From: Stenotrophomonas maltophilia
GTDB taxonomy: Bacteria; Pseudomonadota; Gammaproteobacteria; Xanthomonadales; Xanthomonadaceae
Direction: 5' to 3'
Assembly (NCBI RefSeq): GCF_002799245.1
Contig: NZ_NEQV01000002.1
Span: 620,001-684,000, forward strand
Length of the DNA stretch: 64,000 nt
This document shows positions 21,001-28,473 of the stretch, piece after piece (position 1 is the first letter of the stretch; every line of letters begins with the position of its first letter). A model generated the notes under the pieces. That model had not been told where the DNA came from, ran no database searches, and saw only the letters and a program-made list of their open reading frames with translations. Made by a program: the position numbers and the translations under genes.

Positions 21001-21749
21001 CGCGTGAACGTTTCGAGGCCGCCGACAGCAGTTACCGCTACAGCGGCGAAGACTATCCGCTGTATGACCTCGGCAGCCTGGTCGGGCAGGCGCCGGCGCG
21101 CGCCGATGGCCAGGACCAGGTGCCGCTGCTGCTGGTCCGTGCCGGTGACCTGCGCGCTGCAGTGGCGATCGACCAGGTGCTGGGCAACCGCGAAATCGTG
21201 GTCAAGCCGGTCGGCCTGCAGATCGCATCGGTACCGGGCATCTACGGTGCCACCATCACCGGCGATGGTCGCGTGGTGGTGATCCTGGACGTCGCGCCGC
21301 TGGTGCGCCGCTTCCTGGCCAATCCGACGGCACCGGTGCTGGCCAATGCGCCACGCGATGAACGCCAGGTGCCGCTGGTGATGGTGGTGGACGACTCGCT
21401 GACCATGCGCAAGGTGACCGGCCGCATTCTTGAACGCCACAACTTCGAAGTCAGTGTCGCCCGCGATGGCGTGGAAGCACTGGAGCGACTGGAAGAGCGC
21501 GTACCGGACCTGATGCTGCTGGACATCGAGATGCCGCGCATGGACGGCTACGAGCTGGCCACGGCGATGCGTGCCGACCCGCGCTACAGGGATGTGCCGA
21601 TCGTGATGATCACCTCGCGCAGCGGCGACAAGCACCGCCAGCGCGCCTTCGAGATCGGTGTCCAGCGCTATCTGGGCAAGCCGTACCAGGAACTGGACCT
21701 GATGCGTAACGTGTACGACCTGCTGGGGATCGCCCGTGTCCGTGAGTGA
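15021..21749 (+). CDS. chpA: Chp-system hybrid histidine kinase ChpA/PilL
   Basis: 2242 residues from the ATG at 15021. It is the CheA-type kinase of the twitching-motility Chp system. The N terminus (about 1-400) is FimL/PilL-like. Very acidic Ala/Glu/Asp-rich linkers fill about 420-780 and 1090-1450. Hpt-type domains carry His832 (HTLKGSG), His1010 (HTMNGAF, Asn in place of Lys) and His1504 (HTLKGGAR). Then follow the dimerisation helices (about 1640-1760), an ATPase with N box HMLRNSVAHGLE and G box GRGVGMDVV, a CheW domain (about 1975-2100), and a receiver with phospho-acceptor Asp2168. A 5'-extended frame to 14829 would overlap pilJ. The next gene overlaps by 14 nt. Confidence 0.94.
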   Translation: MSSLRDAMSHAALGWVKPELDETLRQVRNEVEYYAEDPTDASRMRICAGYLHQVQGTLRMVELYAPAMVAEELEQLANAIGAGRVADRDEACATLMRGSVLLPDYLERLQNGHRDIPIVLMPLLNEIRASRGEEGVNDSVLLAFAPDSVTATEAELDHARGSLSGRNRELLDTVGNAVKEELLRIKDALDLHLRTGGAPEQLQTQANELGAVADTLGMMGLGVARGVVVQQRDALRGVVEGRQQIDENLLLDIAGALLYVDASLDDQVAHLGAGGSGEDDPSAVENRRTVEVLAHEAIANFAAAREHFVAFIETSWNHAELQDVPRLLGDVSGALRMLDLGTAADYLRGVQQYIEAELIGRQRVPSGRQLDTLADAMASLEYYLEALRDRRPGREDILEITRSSLEALRYWPLPERTAAAPEAPVLLPVEREPVALQAEPLQPERIEVPVQPAAPAAGDVPVPLPDFIFDPPPATPAPMASDNHRVFGVPGAAAAVAASTGDTGASPLPTHDDAEASLVFAASSAPAPDVPQWELAPFHPEGDVVAPADDERSPTFASFDPVSFELADGGHAGAPQWSLSEAPQVAVETAAPAIDETTDALVASATAFDAAPAFDPVAAEQDAAAVADDVVFRFDADALDNADDVLSLHAMETLSLDDDAGLHPSLEMVDAVAPPLADASPAARVEMDETPAGDLPESSITPPLIDAPAPAAETSAPAVSVIDIDTIAPIDFSEADAQFFAELSAAAAGFNPQAMAAAAAPEAAVAADAGTDTSAGFDAGFDDDAENIDEDIREVFLEEFDDELANLGTLLPAWRMQPDNMDRLRPIRRIFHTLKGSGRLVGARTLGEFAWKIEGMLNRVLDGSRAASPAVLAMVDNAHAALPQLNAALRHGQRISVDLQAMQAIADRVGAGEETYYVPLPAAPAPVVPVAEADGEDEVSRILDAEAAASALADAAVEAEAAGTPANIDSVLREILEAEVEVHQATLQDWLRSAQQAPQPVSDALLRAVHTMNGAFAMTEVPEITAVTGGAESYIKRALAAEVVPGDEGVAALDATAQAITATMQALQAEQPRIAPQQVLAQRLQALAGELPEARWPMVGLEDDEDDLVLDDEPAAEPGAEASTTAAVEADAVPLSFAAPEQEAEAPADRAEAAVADGAIEAGLEVGELTASDDLSRYFDAGWPSVPGEGGASLPVVESIQVADDVPDVAADRAEAEAEGVPLLSDDDGLTVADDLSPYLDASALPVDDRDAEEIPATAEAGASDLNASSSDHAHDADAVAFESPAALPLDSGLSSLQDEMAAPGFAEPVSLEAALEAGLHVIDEEQPLADDGQWPVLGLQASELAPGEAEAFAEDADVGGEAAIGEGESADQPSPATVNEEIAETAAPATAEPVRFFELEDAPGQADVHAEAAGLDGVAVPDAVAADAPEAGVPEPVAPEVPAMPVLEDSADTLDFSIYDRELVDIFVEEGKDLLDHCDGLISELRDAPQDREVLAGLQRDLHTLKGGARMAGINAIGDLGHSIESLLEAVAAGRTEIERRDVQLLERGFDRLHQLLTRTGDHRVVEPAQDLVDAFEVRTTTDIAAAAAAAAAAANGASVAETASAPVASPAPAVLDAPLSAPLPAEGVVDEDPLARPQQEQVRVRADLLDRLVNHAGEVAIYRSRLEQQLGAFRGAMGELERTNARLRDQLRRLDLETEAQIVARYQREQDQADQKFDPLELDRFSTLQQLSRALNESAADLGGLQGVLDDLSRQYDSLLQQQSRVSSELQDGLMRARMVPFDGLVPRLRRVVRQSGMDTGKQVHLTLEGTHGELDRNVLDRMVAPLEHMLRNSVAHGLEAPEQRRAAGKPEEGEVAIRLHREGSEIVLEVADDGAGLDREAIRRRAIDRGLLAADAQPNEQELDNLIFASGFSTADQVSQLAGRGVGMDVVRNEVRQLGGSVDIQSVRGQGVRFTLRLPQTLAVTQAVFVQIGETTFAVPVASVSGIGRLSRERFEAADSSYRYSGEDYPLYDLGSLVGQAPARADGQDQVPLLLVRAGDLRAAVAIDQVLGNREIVVKPVGLQIASVPGIYGATITGDGRVVVILDVAPLVRRFLANPTAPVLANAPRDERQVPLVMVVDDSLTMRKVTGRILERHNFEVSVARDGVEALERLEERVPDLMLLDIEMPRMDGYELATAMRADPRYRDVPIVMITSRSGDKHRQRAFEIGVQRYLGKPYQELDLMRNVYDLLGIARVRE

Positions 21750-23073
21750 AACCCATCCGGCCCCGGCCGTCGCCCTGCTGGCCCGCCCTGGTGCGGCGCG
21801 CGAACGCCTGCGCGAGGCGCTGTCGCATGCAGATGTGCAGCTGGTCCTGGAAGATGATCCGAACGGCCTGGAACCACAGGTCCTGCAGGCCGCCGATCCG
21901 CGGTTCGTGGTGATCGCGCTGGAAGCCGCCATCGAGGACGCACTGGAACGGCTGGAAGCCGTGCTCTCGGCACCGGGGCTGACCCTGGTGTTCGATGAGG
22001 CCGAGCTGGCCGCGCGCCGCGACGGCTGGGAGGCGCAGCGTTGGGGGCGCCATCTGGCCGCCAAGTTGCACGGCCACCAGCAGGTGTTGCCGCCGGGTGC
22101 TGAAGAAGAGCCCGGCTTGCAGCTGGAACCCGGCCATCCGGCGCCGGCGCCGGTGCCGCAGGAAGAAGCCCTGCAGCCGCACCTGGAGCAGGCGCTGAGC
22201 TGGGCCGATGACGTTCCGGCCGACGGCCTGTATTCGCCGCCCGCACACCTGCACGAACCGATCGCACTGGAGCAGGCCCTGGCGGCGCTGCAGCCGGTGG
22301 TGCCCGAACCTCTGGATCCGCCTTCGCCGCCGCAAGCGCGGGCCGAGCCGGTGGCGCCTGCGGCACCGCCGATCTCCTTCGATCACACCGCCTGGTCGCT
22401 GGTCGAGGAATCGAGCGAGGCGCCGGCACCGGCAGAAGCAGTGGTGCCTGTCTCCGCGGCGCAGCCCTCCTTCGATACCGATCACTTGAGCCTGGTCGAT
22501 CTGGATGCCGCCGCCCCGGTCGGTGCGCGGGCCGCATCGCTGCTGGTGCTGGCCGGCATCGGTGGGCCGGATGCATTGCGTCGCCTGCTCGGCGCACTGC
22601 CCGCGTCGTTGAGCGTGCCGGTACTGGTGCACATGCGCCTGGACGGTGGCCGCTACGGCAACCTGGTCAAGCAGATGTCGCGCGTTTCGCCATTGCCGGT
22701 GCAGCTGGCCGAGGCCGGCCAGTGCGCCGTGCCGGGCGAGGTCCACGTGCTGGCCGATGATATCGGCGTGCGCGCGGCCGGCGATGGCCTGCATTTCCAG
22801 GGCGATGCCAATGGTATTTCGCTCGATTCACTACCGGCCGAGCACACCGCGCTGGTGCTGCTCAGCGGTGCCGACCTGGCCCACGTCGGGCCGGCGCTGG
22901 ACCTGGCGGCCGCCGGTGCATGGGTGGCCGGGCAGGTGGGCGAGGGCTGCTATGACCCGGCTGCGGCCACTGCCGTGGTCGCTGCCGGCATGGTGGCCGG
23001 TGAACCGCAGGAACTGGCGCAGGCGATCGCCGCGCGCTGGGGTGAGCAGGACGACAACGGAGAGGCACCATGA
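21736..23073 (+). CDS. CheB-like protein of the Chp cluster lacking catalytic Ser and Asp
   Basis: 445 residues from a GTG at 21736 (a second GTG is at 21742). The N terminus is receiver-like in length but lacks the acidic pocket and phospho-Asp. A Pro/Ala/Glu-rich linker (about 110-260) follows. The last 185 residues track the CheB methylesterase domain: LLVLAGIGGPDALRRLLGAL replaces the IGASTGG loop so the nucleophile Ser is missing; His299 in VLVHM is kept; LLSGADLAHVG replaces LTGMGNDGAAG so the catalytic Asp becomes Ala; the strand AAGAWVAGQ is kept. It sits where chpB is found in Pseudomonas and Xylella. It is probably a non-catalytic chpB homologue, overlapping chpA by 14 nt and chpC by 4. 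Confidence 0.78.
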   Translation: MSVSETHPAPAVALLARPGAARERLREALSHADVQLVLEDDPNGLEPQVLQAADPRFVVIALEAAIEDALERLEAVLSAPGLTLVFDEAELAARRDGWEAQRWGRHLAAKLHGHQQVLPPGAEEEPGLQLEPGHPAPAPVPQEEALQPHLEQALSWADDVPADGLYSPPAHLHEPIALEQALAALQPVVPEPLDPPSPPQARAEPVAPAAPPISFDHTAWSLVEESSEAPAPAEAVVPVSAAQPSFDTDHLSLVDLDAAAPVGARAASLLVLAGIGGPDALRRLLGALPASLSVPVLVHMRLDGGRYGNLVKQMSRVSPLPVQLAEAGQCAVPGEVHVLADDIGVRAAGDGLHFQGDANGISLDSLPAEHTALVLLSGADLAHVGPALDLAAAGAWVAGQVGEGCYDPAAATAVVAAGMVAGEPQELAQAIAARWGEQDDNGEAP

Positions 23074-23534
23074 GCTACGCCAGCAATGACGAAATCCGCG
23101 GCGTCCTGATCCAGGCCGGCAACGAGCGCGTACTGCTGCCCAATGCCACCGTGGCCGAAATGATGTCGCGCGTGCCGGTGCAGCCGGTCTCCGATGCGCC
23201 GCGCTGGCTGGTTGGCGAAATCGGCTGGCATGGCTGGCAGGTGCCGCTGGTGTCGTTCGCACGCCTTTCGGGGCTGGGCGAAGAGACGGTGGCCGGCCAC
23301 AACAAGGTGGTGGTGCTGAAGTCCCTCAGCGGCAACGCACAGCGCCCGTACTACGCGCTGCTGACGCAGAACTTTCCGCAGCTGATCTCGGTGCCACGCG
23401 ATGGCCTGCTGGCTGACGCCTCCGAAGAAACCCTGCCGCAGATCGTGCACATGCGCGTGCTGCTGGGCGAGCAGAGCGCGCTGCTGCCGAACCTGGACGC
23501 ACTGGAAGCGGCACTGGATTCGCTGGCGGCCTGA
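23070..23534 (+). CDS. chpC: CheW-like protein ChpC
   Basis: 154 residues with one CheW-type domain: GVLIQAGNERVLLPNATVAE, WLVGEIGWHGWQVPLVSFA and YYALLTQNFPQLISVP. It would be a second adaptor linking receptors to ChpA. The ATG overlaps the previous stop as ATGA, so it is the last gene of the pil-chp operon. A head-to-head SMAG pair follows and separates it from the convergent rsmE. Confidence 0.87.
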   Translation: MSYASNDEIRGVLIQAGNERVLLPNATVAEMMSRVPVQPVSDAPRWLVGEIGWHGWQVPLVSFARLSGLGEETVAGHNKVVVLKSLSGNAQRPYYALLTQNFPQLISVPRDGLLADASEETLPQIVHMRVLLGEQSALLPNLDALEAALDSLAA

Positions 23535-23550
23535 CCCCAGCCGGAAGGCC

Positions 23551-23625
23551 GCCGAGCATGGGCTCGGCTTTACAGGTTGCAACGCAGGTCAGGATTCCCG
23601 TAGCGCCCGAGCCGATGCTCGGGCG
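23551..23625. repeat. Pair of SMAG-type REPs in opposite orientation
   Basis: First unit 23551-23573 (minus; GTAA variant of the tag, GCCGAGC/GCTCGGC stem). Second unit 23600-23625 (plus; GTAGCGCCCGAGC start). They lie between the convergent ends of chpC and rsmE and may serve as a bidirectional 3' end structure. Confidence 0.75.
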
Positions 23626-23656
23626 GCGGCGCACCGCGCCGGGACGTCGCCGGGCC

Positions 23657-24394
23657 TTACCCCAGATCGCCCAACCGCGCCTGCAACGCCGCGATCGCGG
23701 CCAGTCCGGCGGTTTCCGTGCGCAGGATCCGTGGGCCCAGCTGCAATCCCTGGAATCCTGCCGCTGCCAGTTGGTCGCGGTCGCGCGGTGACCAGCCCCC
23801 TTCCGGGCCGATCGCGATCACGATGCCGCCCGCAGGAGCGACGTCCAGCGTCGACAGGCGATGCGCCCCCTGCGGGTCCAGGGTCAGCCGCAGCGTCTGC
23901 GCCGGCAGTGTCGCCGCAGCCTGCGCCAGCGACAGTGGCGATCCCACCTGCGGAATGCGCGCCCGCCCGGACTGGCCGCAGGCCGACGTCACCACGTTGT
24001 TCCAGTGCGCCACGCGCTTCCCGGCACGTGCCGCATCCAGCTTCACCTCGGTGCGCTCGGCGTTGACCGGAATGATCGCCGCCACACCCAGCTCCGTGGC
24101 CTTCTGCAGGATCAGGTCCATCTTCTCGCCGCGGGCGATGCCCTGCAGCAGGGTGATCGCCAGCGGCGATTCGTTGCCGACGGCCGCCACCGCGTCGATG
24201 CGCACCTGCACCTCGCGCTTGCCGGCCACGGTCAGCGTCGCGCTGTAGTCATGGCCGTCGCCGTTGAACAGCACGCAGGTGTCCCCCTCGCGCAGGCGCA
24301 TCACCCGCACCAGATGGTTGGCGGTTTCTTCCGGCAGGGTCAGGGTCTGGCCGCTGTGCAGCGCCAGGTCGATGGGGCAGCGGGTCACGCGCAT
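23657..24394 (-). CDS. rsmE: 16S rRNA (uracil-1498-N3)-methyltransferase
   Basis: 245 residues. RsmE is a SPOUT methyltransferase that uses SAM to methylate U1498 of 16S rRNA in the assembled 30S subunit. An N-terminal PUA-like part (HLVRVMRLREGDTCVLFNGD) precedes the trefoil-knot domain, with KATELGVAAIIPVNAERTEV, IAIGPEGGWSPRD and LGPRILRTETAGLAAIAAL as the SAM-binding signatures. The start overlaps the end of bioA by 10 nt, so it is translated from the bioA transcript. Confidence 0.95.
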   Translation of the reverse strand: MRVTRCPIDLALHSGQTLTLPEETANHLVRVMRLREGDTCVLFNGDGHDYSATLTVAGKREVQVRIDAVAAVGNESPLAITLLQGIARGEKMDLILQKATELGVAAIIPVNAERTEVKLDAARAGKRVAHWNNVVTSACGQSGRARIPQVGSPLSLAQAAATLPAQTLRLTLDPQGAHRLSTLDVAPAGGIVIAIGPEGGWSPRDRDQLAAAGFQGLQLGPRILRTETAGLAAIAALQARLGDLG

Positions 24395-25776
24395 GCAATC
24401 GCCTCGTCGATGGCCGCCAGCGTGGTATGTGCCAGCAGCTCCAGTTGTTCGTCATCCACGCAGTAGGGTGGCATCCAGTACAGCACGTCGCCCAGCGGGC
24501 GCAGCACCACGCCGCGCCTGAGCGCGGCCTTGTAGGCGTGCAGGCCCAGCCGCAGGCCCGGGTCGAACGGCGTGCGCCTGTTGCCGTCGCGCGACAGCTC
24601 GAAGGCCACCACCATGCCGGCCTGGCGCACGTCAGCCACGTGCGGATGGTCGGCAAATGGCGCCGCCAGCGTCCCCATCACCGAGGCGATGCCTCGATTG
24701 CGGGCGATCACATCGTCGTCGCGGAAGATGTCCAGTGTCGCCAGCGCCGCCGCGCAGGCCAGCGGGTTGCCGGTGTAACTGTGCGAATGCAGGAAGGCGC
24801 GCTCGCGCGAGTCGTCAAGGAAGGCGTCGTACAGCGCCTGCGTGGCCAGCACTGCGGCCAGCGGCAGGAAGCCGCCGGTCAGGCCCTTGGACAGGCACAT
24901 CAGGTCCGGCATCACCCCGGCCTGCTCGCAGGCGAACAGCGTTCCGGTGCGGCCGAATCCGGTGGCGATCTCGTCGGCGATCATGAACGCGCCATGGGCA
25001 TCGCACAGTTCGCGCACGCGCTGCAGGTAGACCGGGTCATGCATGCGCATGCCGCCGGCACACTGCAGGCGCGGTTCCAGGATCACCGCGCAGATCTCGC
25101 CCGGGTGCTGGTCGAACAGCGTGGCCAGGCCATCGGCCGCCTGCCGCGCGCGATCGGCCGCGCTCTGGCCCGGTTCGGCCAGATAGGCATCGGGCGACGG
25201 TGCGAACAGGCCTTCGGCCAGCAGCGGCGCATAGACGCGGCGGTACAGCGGGATGTCACCCAGCGCCAGCGCCCCCAGGGTTTCGCCGTGGTAGCCGTTC
25301 TCCAGCGCGATGAAGCGCGTGCGCTGGGGCTCTCCGCGATTCTGGAAATACTGGAAGGCCATCTTCAGCGCCACTTCCACGCCGGCTGAACCATTGTCGG
25401 CATAGAACACCTTGGCCAGCGGTGCACGGCCGGCCTGGCGTGGCGCCAGTGCCAGCAGGCGTTCTGCCAGGGTGATCGCCGGCTCGTGGCCGAAACCGGC
25501 GAGCATCACCTGTTCCAGCTGCCCGGCCTGGGCAGCGATGGCGCCACCGATGCGCGGTTCGGCGTGGCCGAACAGGTTGGTCCACCAGCTGCTGACCGCG
25601 TCCAGATAGCGGTTGCCGTCGTGGTCGATCAGCCACGCGCCTTCGCCACGGGCAATCGGCACCAGCGGCAGGGTGTCCGGATGCTCACGCATCTGGGTGC
25701 ACGGGTGCCACAGCACCTGCAGGTCGCGCTGCCGCCAGTGGCGGGCCAGCGGGGAGGGGGTTGGGTCTGCTAGCAT
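24385..25776 (-). CDS. bioA: Adenosylmethionine-8-amino-7-oxononanoate aminotransferase
   Basis: 463 residues from the ATG at 25776 (MLADPTPSPLARHWRQRD); a further upstream Met at 25809 would run toward nudE. The PLP enzyme transfers an amino group from SAM to KAPA, giving DAPA in biotin synthesis. Seen: HPCTQMREH substrate loop, YLDAVSSWWTNLFGH, ENGYHGETLGALALGD, the Asp in IADEIATGFGRTGTLFA, and Lys in LMCLSKGLTGG for the Schiff base. It is divergent from nudE with 77 bp between starts. No other bio gene is in the window and no BirA-type operator was recognised there. Confidence 0.95.
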   Translation of the reverse strand: MLADPTPSPLARHWRQRDLQVLWHPCTQMREHPDTLPLVPIARGEGAWLIDHDGNRYLDAVSSWWTNLFGHAEPRIGGAIAAQAGQLEQVMLAGFGHEPAITLAERLLALAPRQAGRAPLAKVFYADNGSAGVEVALKMAFQYFQNRGEPQRTRFIALENGYHGETLGALALGDIPLYRRVYAPLLAEGLFAPSPDAYLAEPGQSAADRARQAADGLATLFDQHPGEICAVILEPRLQCAGGMRMHDPVYLQRVRELCDAHGAFMIADEIATGFGRTGTLFACEQAGVMPDLMCLSKGLTGGFLPLAAVLATQALYDAFLDDSRERAFLHSHSYTGNPLACAAALATLDIFRDDDVIARNRGIASVMGTLAAPFADHPHVADVRQAGMVVAFELSRDGNRRTPFDPGLRLGLHAYKAALRRGVVLRPLGDVLYWMPPYCVDDEQLELLAHTTLAAIDEAIACA

Positions 25777-25853
25777 TTCGGGCTCATGAACATGTTGCTG
25801 CCTGCACATTCTATCGGCCCCGGCGCAGGCGCCGGGCGCCGCGGAGATTCCGC

Positions 25854-26417
25854 ATGAACGATGACCGTGCCGGGCGTCGCTTGCCGATCATCCATCGGAT
25901 CACCGATGAGGAAAACGGTCCCTTCCAGCGCCAGCACCTGGACCTGGAGTTCTCCAATGGTGAACGCCGTCGTTTCGAGCGGCTGGTCAGCCGTGGGCAC
26001 GGTGCGGTGGTGGTGGTGCCGATGCTCGACGAGGAAACCGTGCTGCTGGTACGTGAATACGCCGCCGGCATGCACCGTTACGAACTGGGCCTGGTGAAGG
26101 GCCGGATCGACGCTGGCGAGACCCCCGAGCAGGCCGCCGACCGCGAACTGAAGGAAGAGGCCGGTTATGGCGCGCGCCGGGTCGACGTGCTGCGCGCGAT
26201 GACCCTGGCCCCGACCTACATGAGCCACCAGTCGTGGTTGGTGGTGGCGCGCGACCTGTACCCGGAAAAGCTGGCAGGCGACGAGCCGGAAGAACTGGAA
26301 GTGGTGCCGTGGAAACTGGCTGAACTGGACCAGCTGATGCTGCGTGAGGACTTCTCCGAGGGACGCTCGCTGGCGGCGCTGTTCATTGCCCGCCAGTGGC
26401 TGCAGGGAACGCGATGA
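25854..26417 (+). CDS. nudE: ADP compounds hydrolase NudE (Nudix)
   Basis: 187 residues from the ATG at 25854, matching NudE length. The Nudix box is complete: GRIDAGETPEQAADRELKEE followed by AGY fits GX5EX7REUXEEXGU. NudE cleaves ADP-ribose, NADH and diadenosine phosphates, and cysteine-pathway 3'-phosphonucleotide neighbours are common. The stop overlaps the cysQ ATG as ATGA, tying the two hydrolases together, as in E. coli-like gene pairs of nucleotide clean-up enzymes. Confidence 0.9.
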   Translation: MNDDRAGRRLPIIHRITDEENGPFQRQHLDLEFSNGERRRFERLVSRGHGAVVVVPMLDEETVLLVREYAAGMHRYELGLVKGRIDAGETPEQAADRELKEEAGYGARRVDVLRAMTLAPTYMSHQSWLVVARDLYPEKLAGDEPEELEVVPWKLAELDQLMLREDFSEGRSLAALFIARQWLQGTR

Positions 26418-27217
26418 TCAAGCTGACGACGGACCTGCGCGAGACCGCCATCGCCATCGCCCAGGAAGCCGGCCAGGCCATCATGCAGGTGTATGCCGAT
26501 GGCTTCGAGGTCCAGATCAAGGACGACAACAGCCCGGTCACCGCGGCCGACCTGGCTGCCAACCAGGTCATTGAACTGGGCCTGCGCCAGCTGACCCCGG
26601 ACCTGCCGATCCTGTCCGAGGAATCGGCGCAGGTGGGCTGGGAGCAGCGCCGCCACTGGGGCGCTTACTGGCTGGTGGATCCGCTCGACGGCACCCGCGA
26701 GTTCGTCAAGCGCAACGGCGAATTCAGCGTCAACATCGCCTTGATCTACCAGGGGGCGCCGGCCTTCGGCGTGGTGCTGGCGCCGGTCACCGGCATCGTC
26801 TGGCATGCCATGCGCGGCGAGCTGGCCTATCGGCGCCAGGGCCTGCACGATACCGTGCTGCGTACCCGGACGCCGGCCACCGCCCCGCTGCGCGTCGCCG
26901 CCAGCCGGTCGCACCGCTCGCCGGAAACCGAGGCGCTGCTGGCGCGCATGGGCCGCATCGAGACCATCGCGCAGGGCTCGTCGCTGAAATTCTGCCGGAT
27001 CGCCGAAGGCGGCCTGGATGTCTATCCGCGGCTGGGCCCGACCTCCGAATGGGATACCGCCGCCGGCCAGTGCGTGCTGCATGCCGCTGGCGGCGCAGTG
27101 CTGTCGGCGGCAACCGGCAAGCCGTTCCGCTACAACCGCCGCGAGACCCTGTTGAACGGCGATTTCATTGCCCTTGGTGATACCAGCCTGCCGTGGCGCG
27201 ACTGGTTGTCCGACTGA
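26414..27217 (+). CDS. cysQ: 3'(2'),5'-bisphosphate nucleotidase CysQ
   Basis: 267 residues from the ATG at 26414. It removes the 3'-phosphate of PAP/PAPS released in sulphate assimilation. Inositol-monophosphatase-fold motifs are present: VTAADLAAN, LSEESAQVGW with the metal-binding Glu, VDPLDGTREFVKRNGEFSVN, and EWDTAAGQCVLHAAGG. The start overlaps nudE by 4 nt. mazG follows after 13 bp with a GGAGG site, so the three house-cleaning genes are one operon. Confidence 0.94.
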   Translation: MIKLTTDLRETAIAIAQEAGQAIMQVYADGFEVQIKDDNSPVTAADLAANQVIELGLRQLTPDLPILSEESAQVGWEQRRHWGAYWLVDPLDGTREFVKRNGEFSVNIALIYQGAPAFGVVLAPVTGIVWHAMRGELAYRRQGLHDTVLRTRTPATAPLRVAASRSHRSPETEALLARMGRIETIAQGSSLKFCRIAEGGLDVYPRLGPTSEWDTAAGQCVLHAAGGAVLSAATGKPFRYNRRETLLNGDFIALGDTSLPWRDWLSD

Positions 27218-27230
27218 TCCTGGAGGCCGC

Positions 27231-28070
27231 ATGAGCGCGCACGACACCCGCACCACCGGCAGCGATGCCAGCCATGAACTGGAACGCCTGCTGGCGATCA
27301 TGGCGCGCCTGCGCGATCCGCAGGGTGGCTGTCCATGGGATCTGGAACAGGACTTCTCGACCATCGCCCCCTACACCATCGAAGAAGCCTACGAGGTCGC
27401 CGATGCGATCGACCGGGGTGACCTGGACGATCTGTGCGACGAGCTCGGCGACCTGCTGCTGCAGGTGGTGTTCCACGCGCGCATGGCCGAGGAGCAGGGG
27501 GCGTTTGCCTTCGCCGAGGTCGCCCGTGCGATCAGCGACAAGATGCAGCGCCGTCACCCGCATGTGTTCGCTGATGTCAGCGTCGACGATGCCGACGGGG
27601 TGATGCGCAACTGGGACGCGATCAAGCGTGCCGAGCGTGCCGCCAAGGGCGAGCAGGACACGTCCGCGCTGGCCGGCATCTCGCGCGGCCTGCCCGAATG
27701 GCAGCGGGCGGTGAAGCTGCAGTCGCGTGCAGCCAAGGTCGGTTTCGACTGGCCAGGCCCGCTGCCGGTGCTGGACAAGGCAGCCGAAGAACTGCAGGAG
27801 CTGCGCGAGGAATTCGAGCGCGGCGATATCGCGGGCAACAAGGCGCGCCTTCAGGAGGAACTGGGCGACCTGCTGTTCGTCTGCGCGAACCTGGCGCGTC
27901 ATGCCGATATCGATCTGGGCGCCGCACTGCGCGGGGCCAACCACAAGTTCGAGCGTCGCTTCCGCGCGATGGAAGCGCAGGCCGACGCGCAGGGCGAGGC
28001 GTTGGCCGCACTGGACCTGGATGCGCAGGAAGCGCTGTGGCAGCACGCCAAGGCAGCAGAAAAAGCGTGA
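27231..28070 (+). CDS. mazG: Nucleoside triphosphate pyrophosphohydrolase MazG
   Basis: 279 residues from the ATG at 27231, near the usual 265. It hydrolyses (d)NTPs to NMP and pyrophosphate. Two MazG repeats are visible. The first has [20 protein letters not shown], then [11 protein letters not shown] and [19 protein letters not shown]. The second has [20 protein letters not shown], then [16 protein letters not shown] with the EExxE-type metal ligands. Its TGA overlaps the GTG start of the next gene. Confidence 0.95.
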   Translation: MSAHDTRTTGSDASHELERLLAIMARLRDPQGGCPWDLEQDFSTIAPYTIEEAYEVADAIDRGDLDDLCDELGDLLLQVVFHARMAEEQGAFAFAEVARAISDKMQRRHPHVFADVSVDDADGVMRNWDAIKRAERAAKGEQDTSALAGISRGLPEWQRAVKLQSRAAKVGFDWPGPLPVLDKAAEELQELREEFERGDIAGNKARLQEELGDLLFVCANLARHADIDLGAALRGANHKFERRFRAMEAQADAQGEALAALDLDAQEALWQHAKAAEKA

Positions 28071-28396
28071 AGACGCTCGGCCTGTTCCTGCTGACCGCGC
28101 TGGCCGAGATCGTCGGCTGCTACCTGCCATGGTTGTGGCTGCGCAAGGGCGGTGGTGCCTGGTTGCTGCTGCCGGCGGCGGCCAGCCTGGCCCTGTTCGC
28201 GTGGCTGTTGACCCTGCACCCGACTGCCAGTGGGCGGGTCTATGCCGCCTACGGTGGCGTCTACATCGGCACCGCGCTGTTCTGGCTGTGGCTGGTCGAC
28301 GGCATTCGTCCCAGCCGCTGGGACCTGCTGGGCGCGGCGCTGTGCCTGGCCGGCATGGCGGTGATCATGTTCGGCCCGCGCACGCCCCCGCTGTAG
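28067..28396 (+). CDS. YnfA-family small membrane protein (UPF0060)
   Basis: 109 residues from GTG at 28067, overlapping the mazG stop as GTGA. Four TM helices fill nearly the whole chain, with the family signatures [20 protein letters not shown] and [20 protein letters not shown], and a C-terminal [17 protein letters not shown]. YnfA proteins resemble small multidrug resistance transporters; substrate here is unknown. The stop is the TAG of a GTAG, but the sequence after it is only a weak palindrome. Confidence 0.9.
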   Translation: MKTLGLFLLTALAEIVGCYLPWLWLRKGGGAWLLLPAAASLALFAWLLTLHPTASGRVYAAYGGVYIGTALFWLWLVDGIRPSRWDLLGAALCLAGMAVIMFGPRTPPL

Positions 28397-28473
28397 CGTC
28401 GAGCCGGGCGCGTAGCGCGGCGCTGCCGGGAATGGCGCATGATGGCGGCGACCACGGCCCCCGGAGCACGCCC

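Noticed and set aside
18543-22064. An 1173-codon open frame on the minus strand opposite chpA
   Set aside because: GC-rich coding DNA with strong third-position bias gives long antisense frames. The product is His/Arg/Gln-rich with no family motif, and the plus strand has a full Hpt-kinase-CheW-receiver gene.
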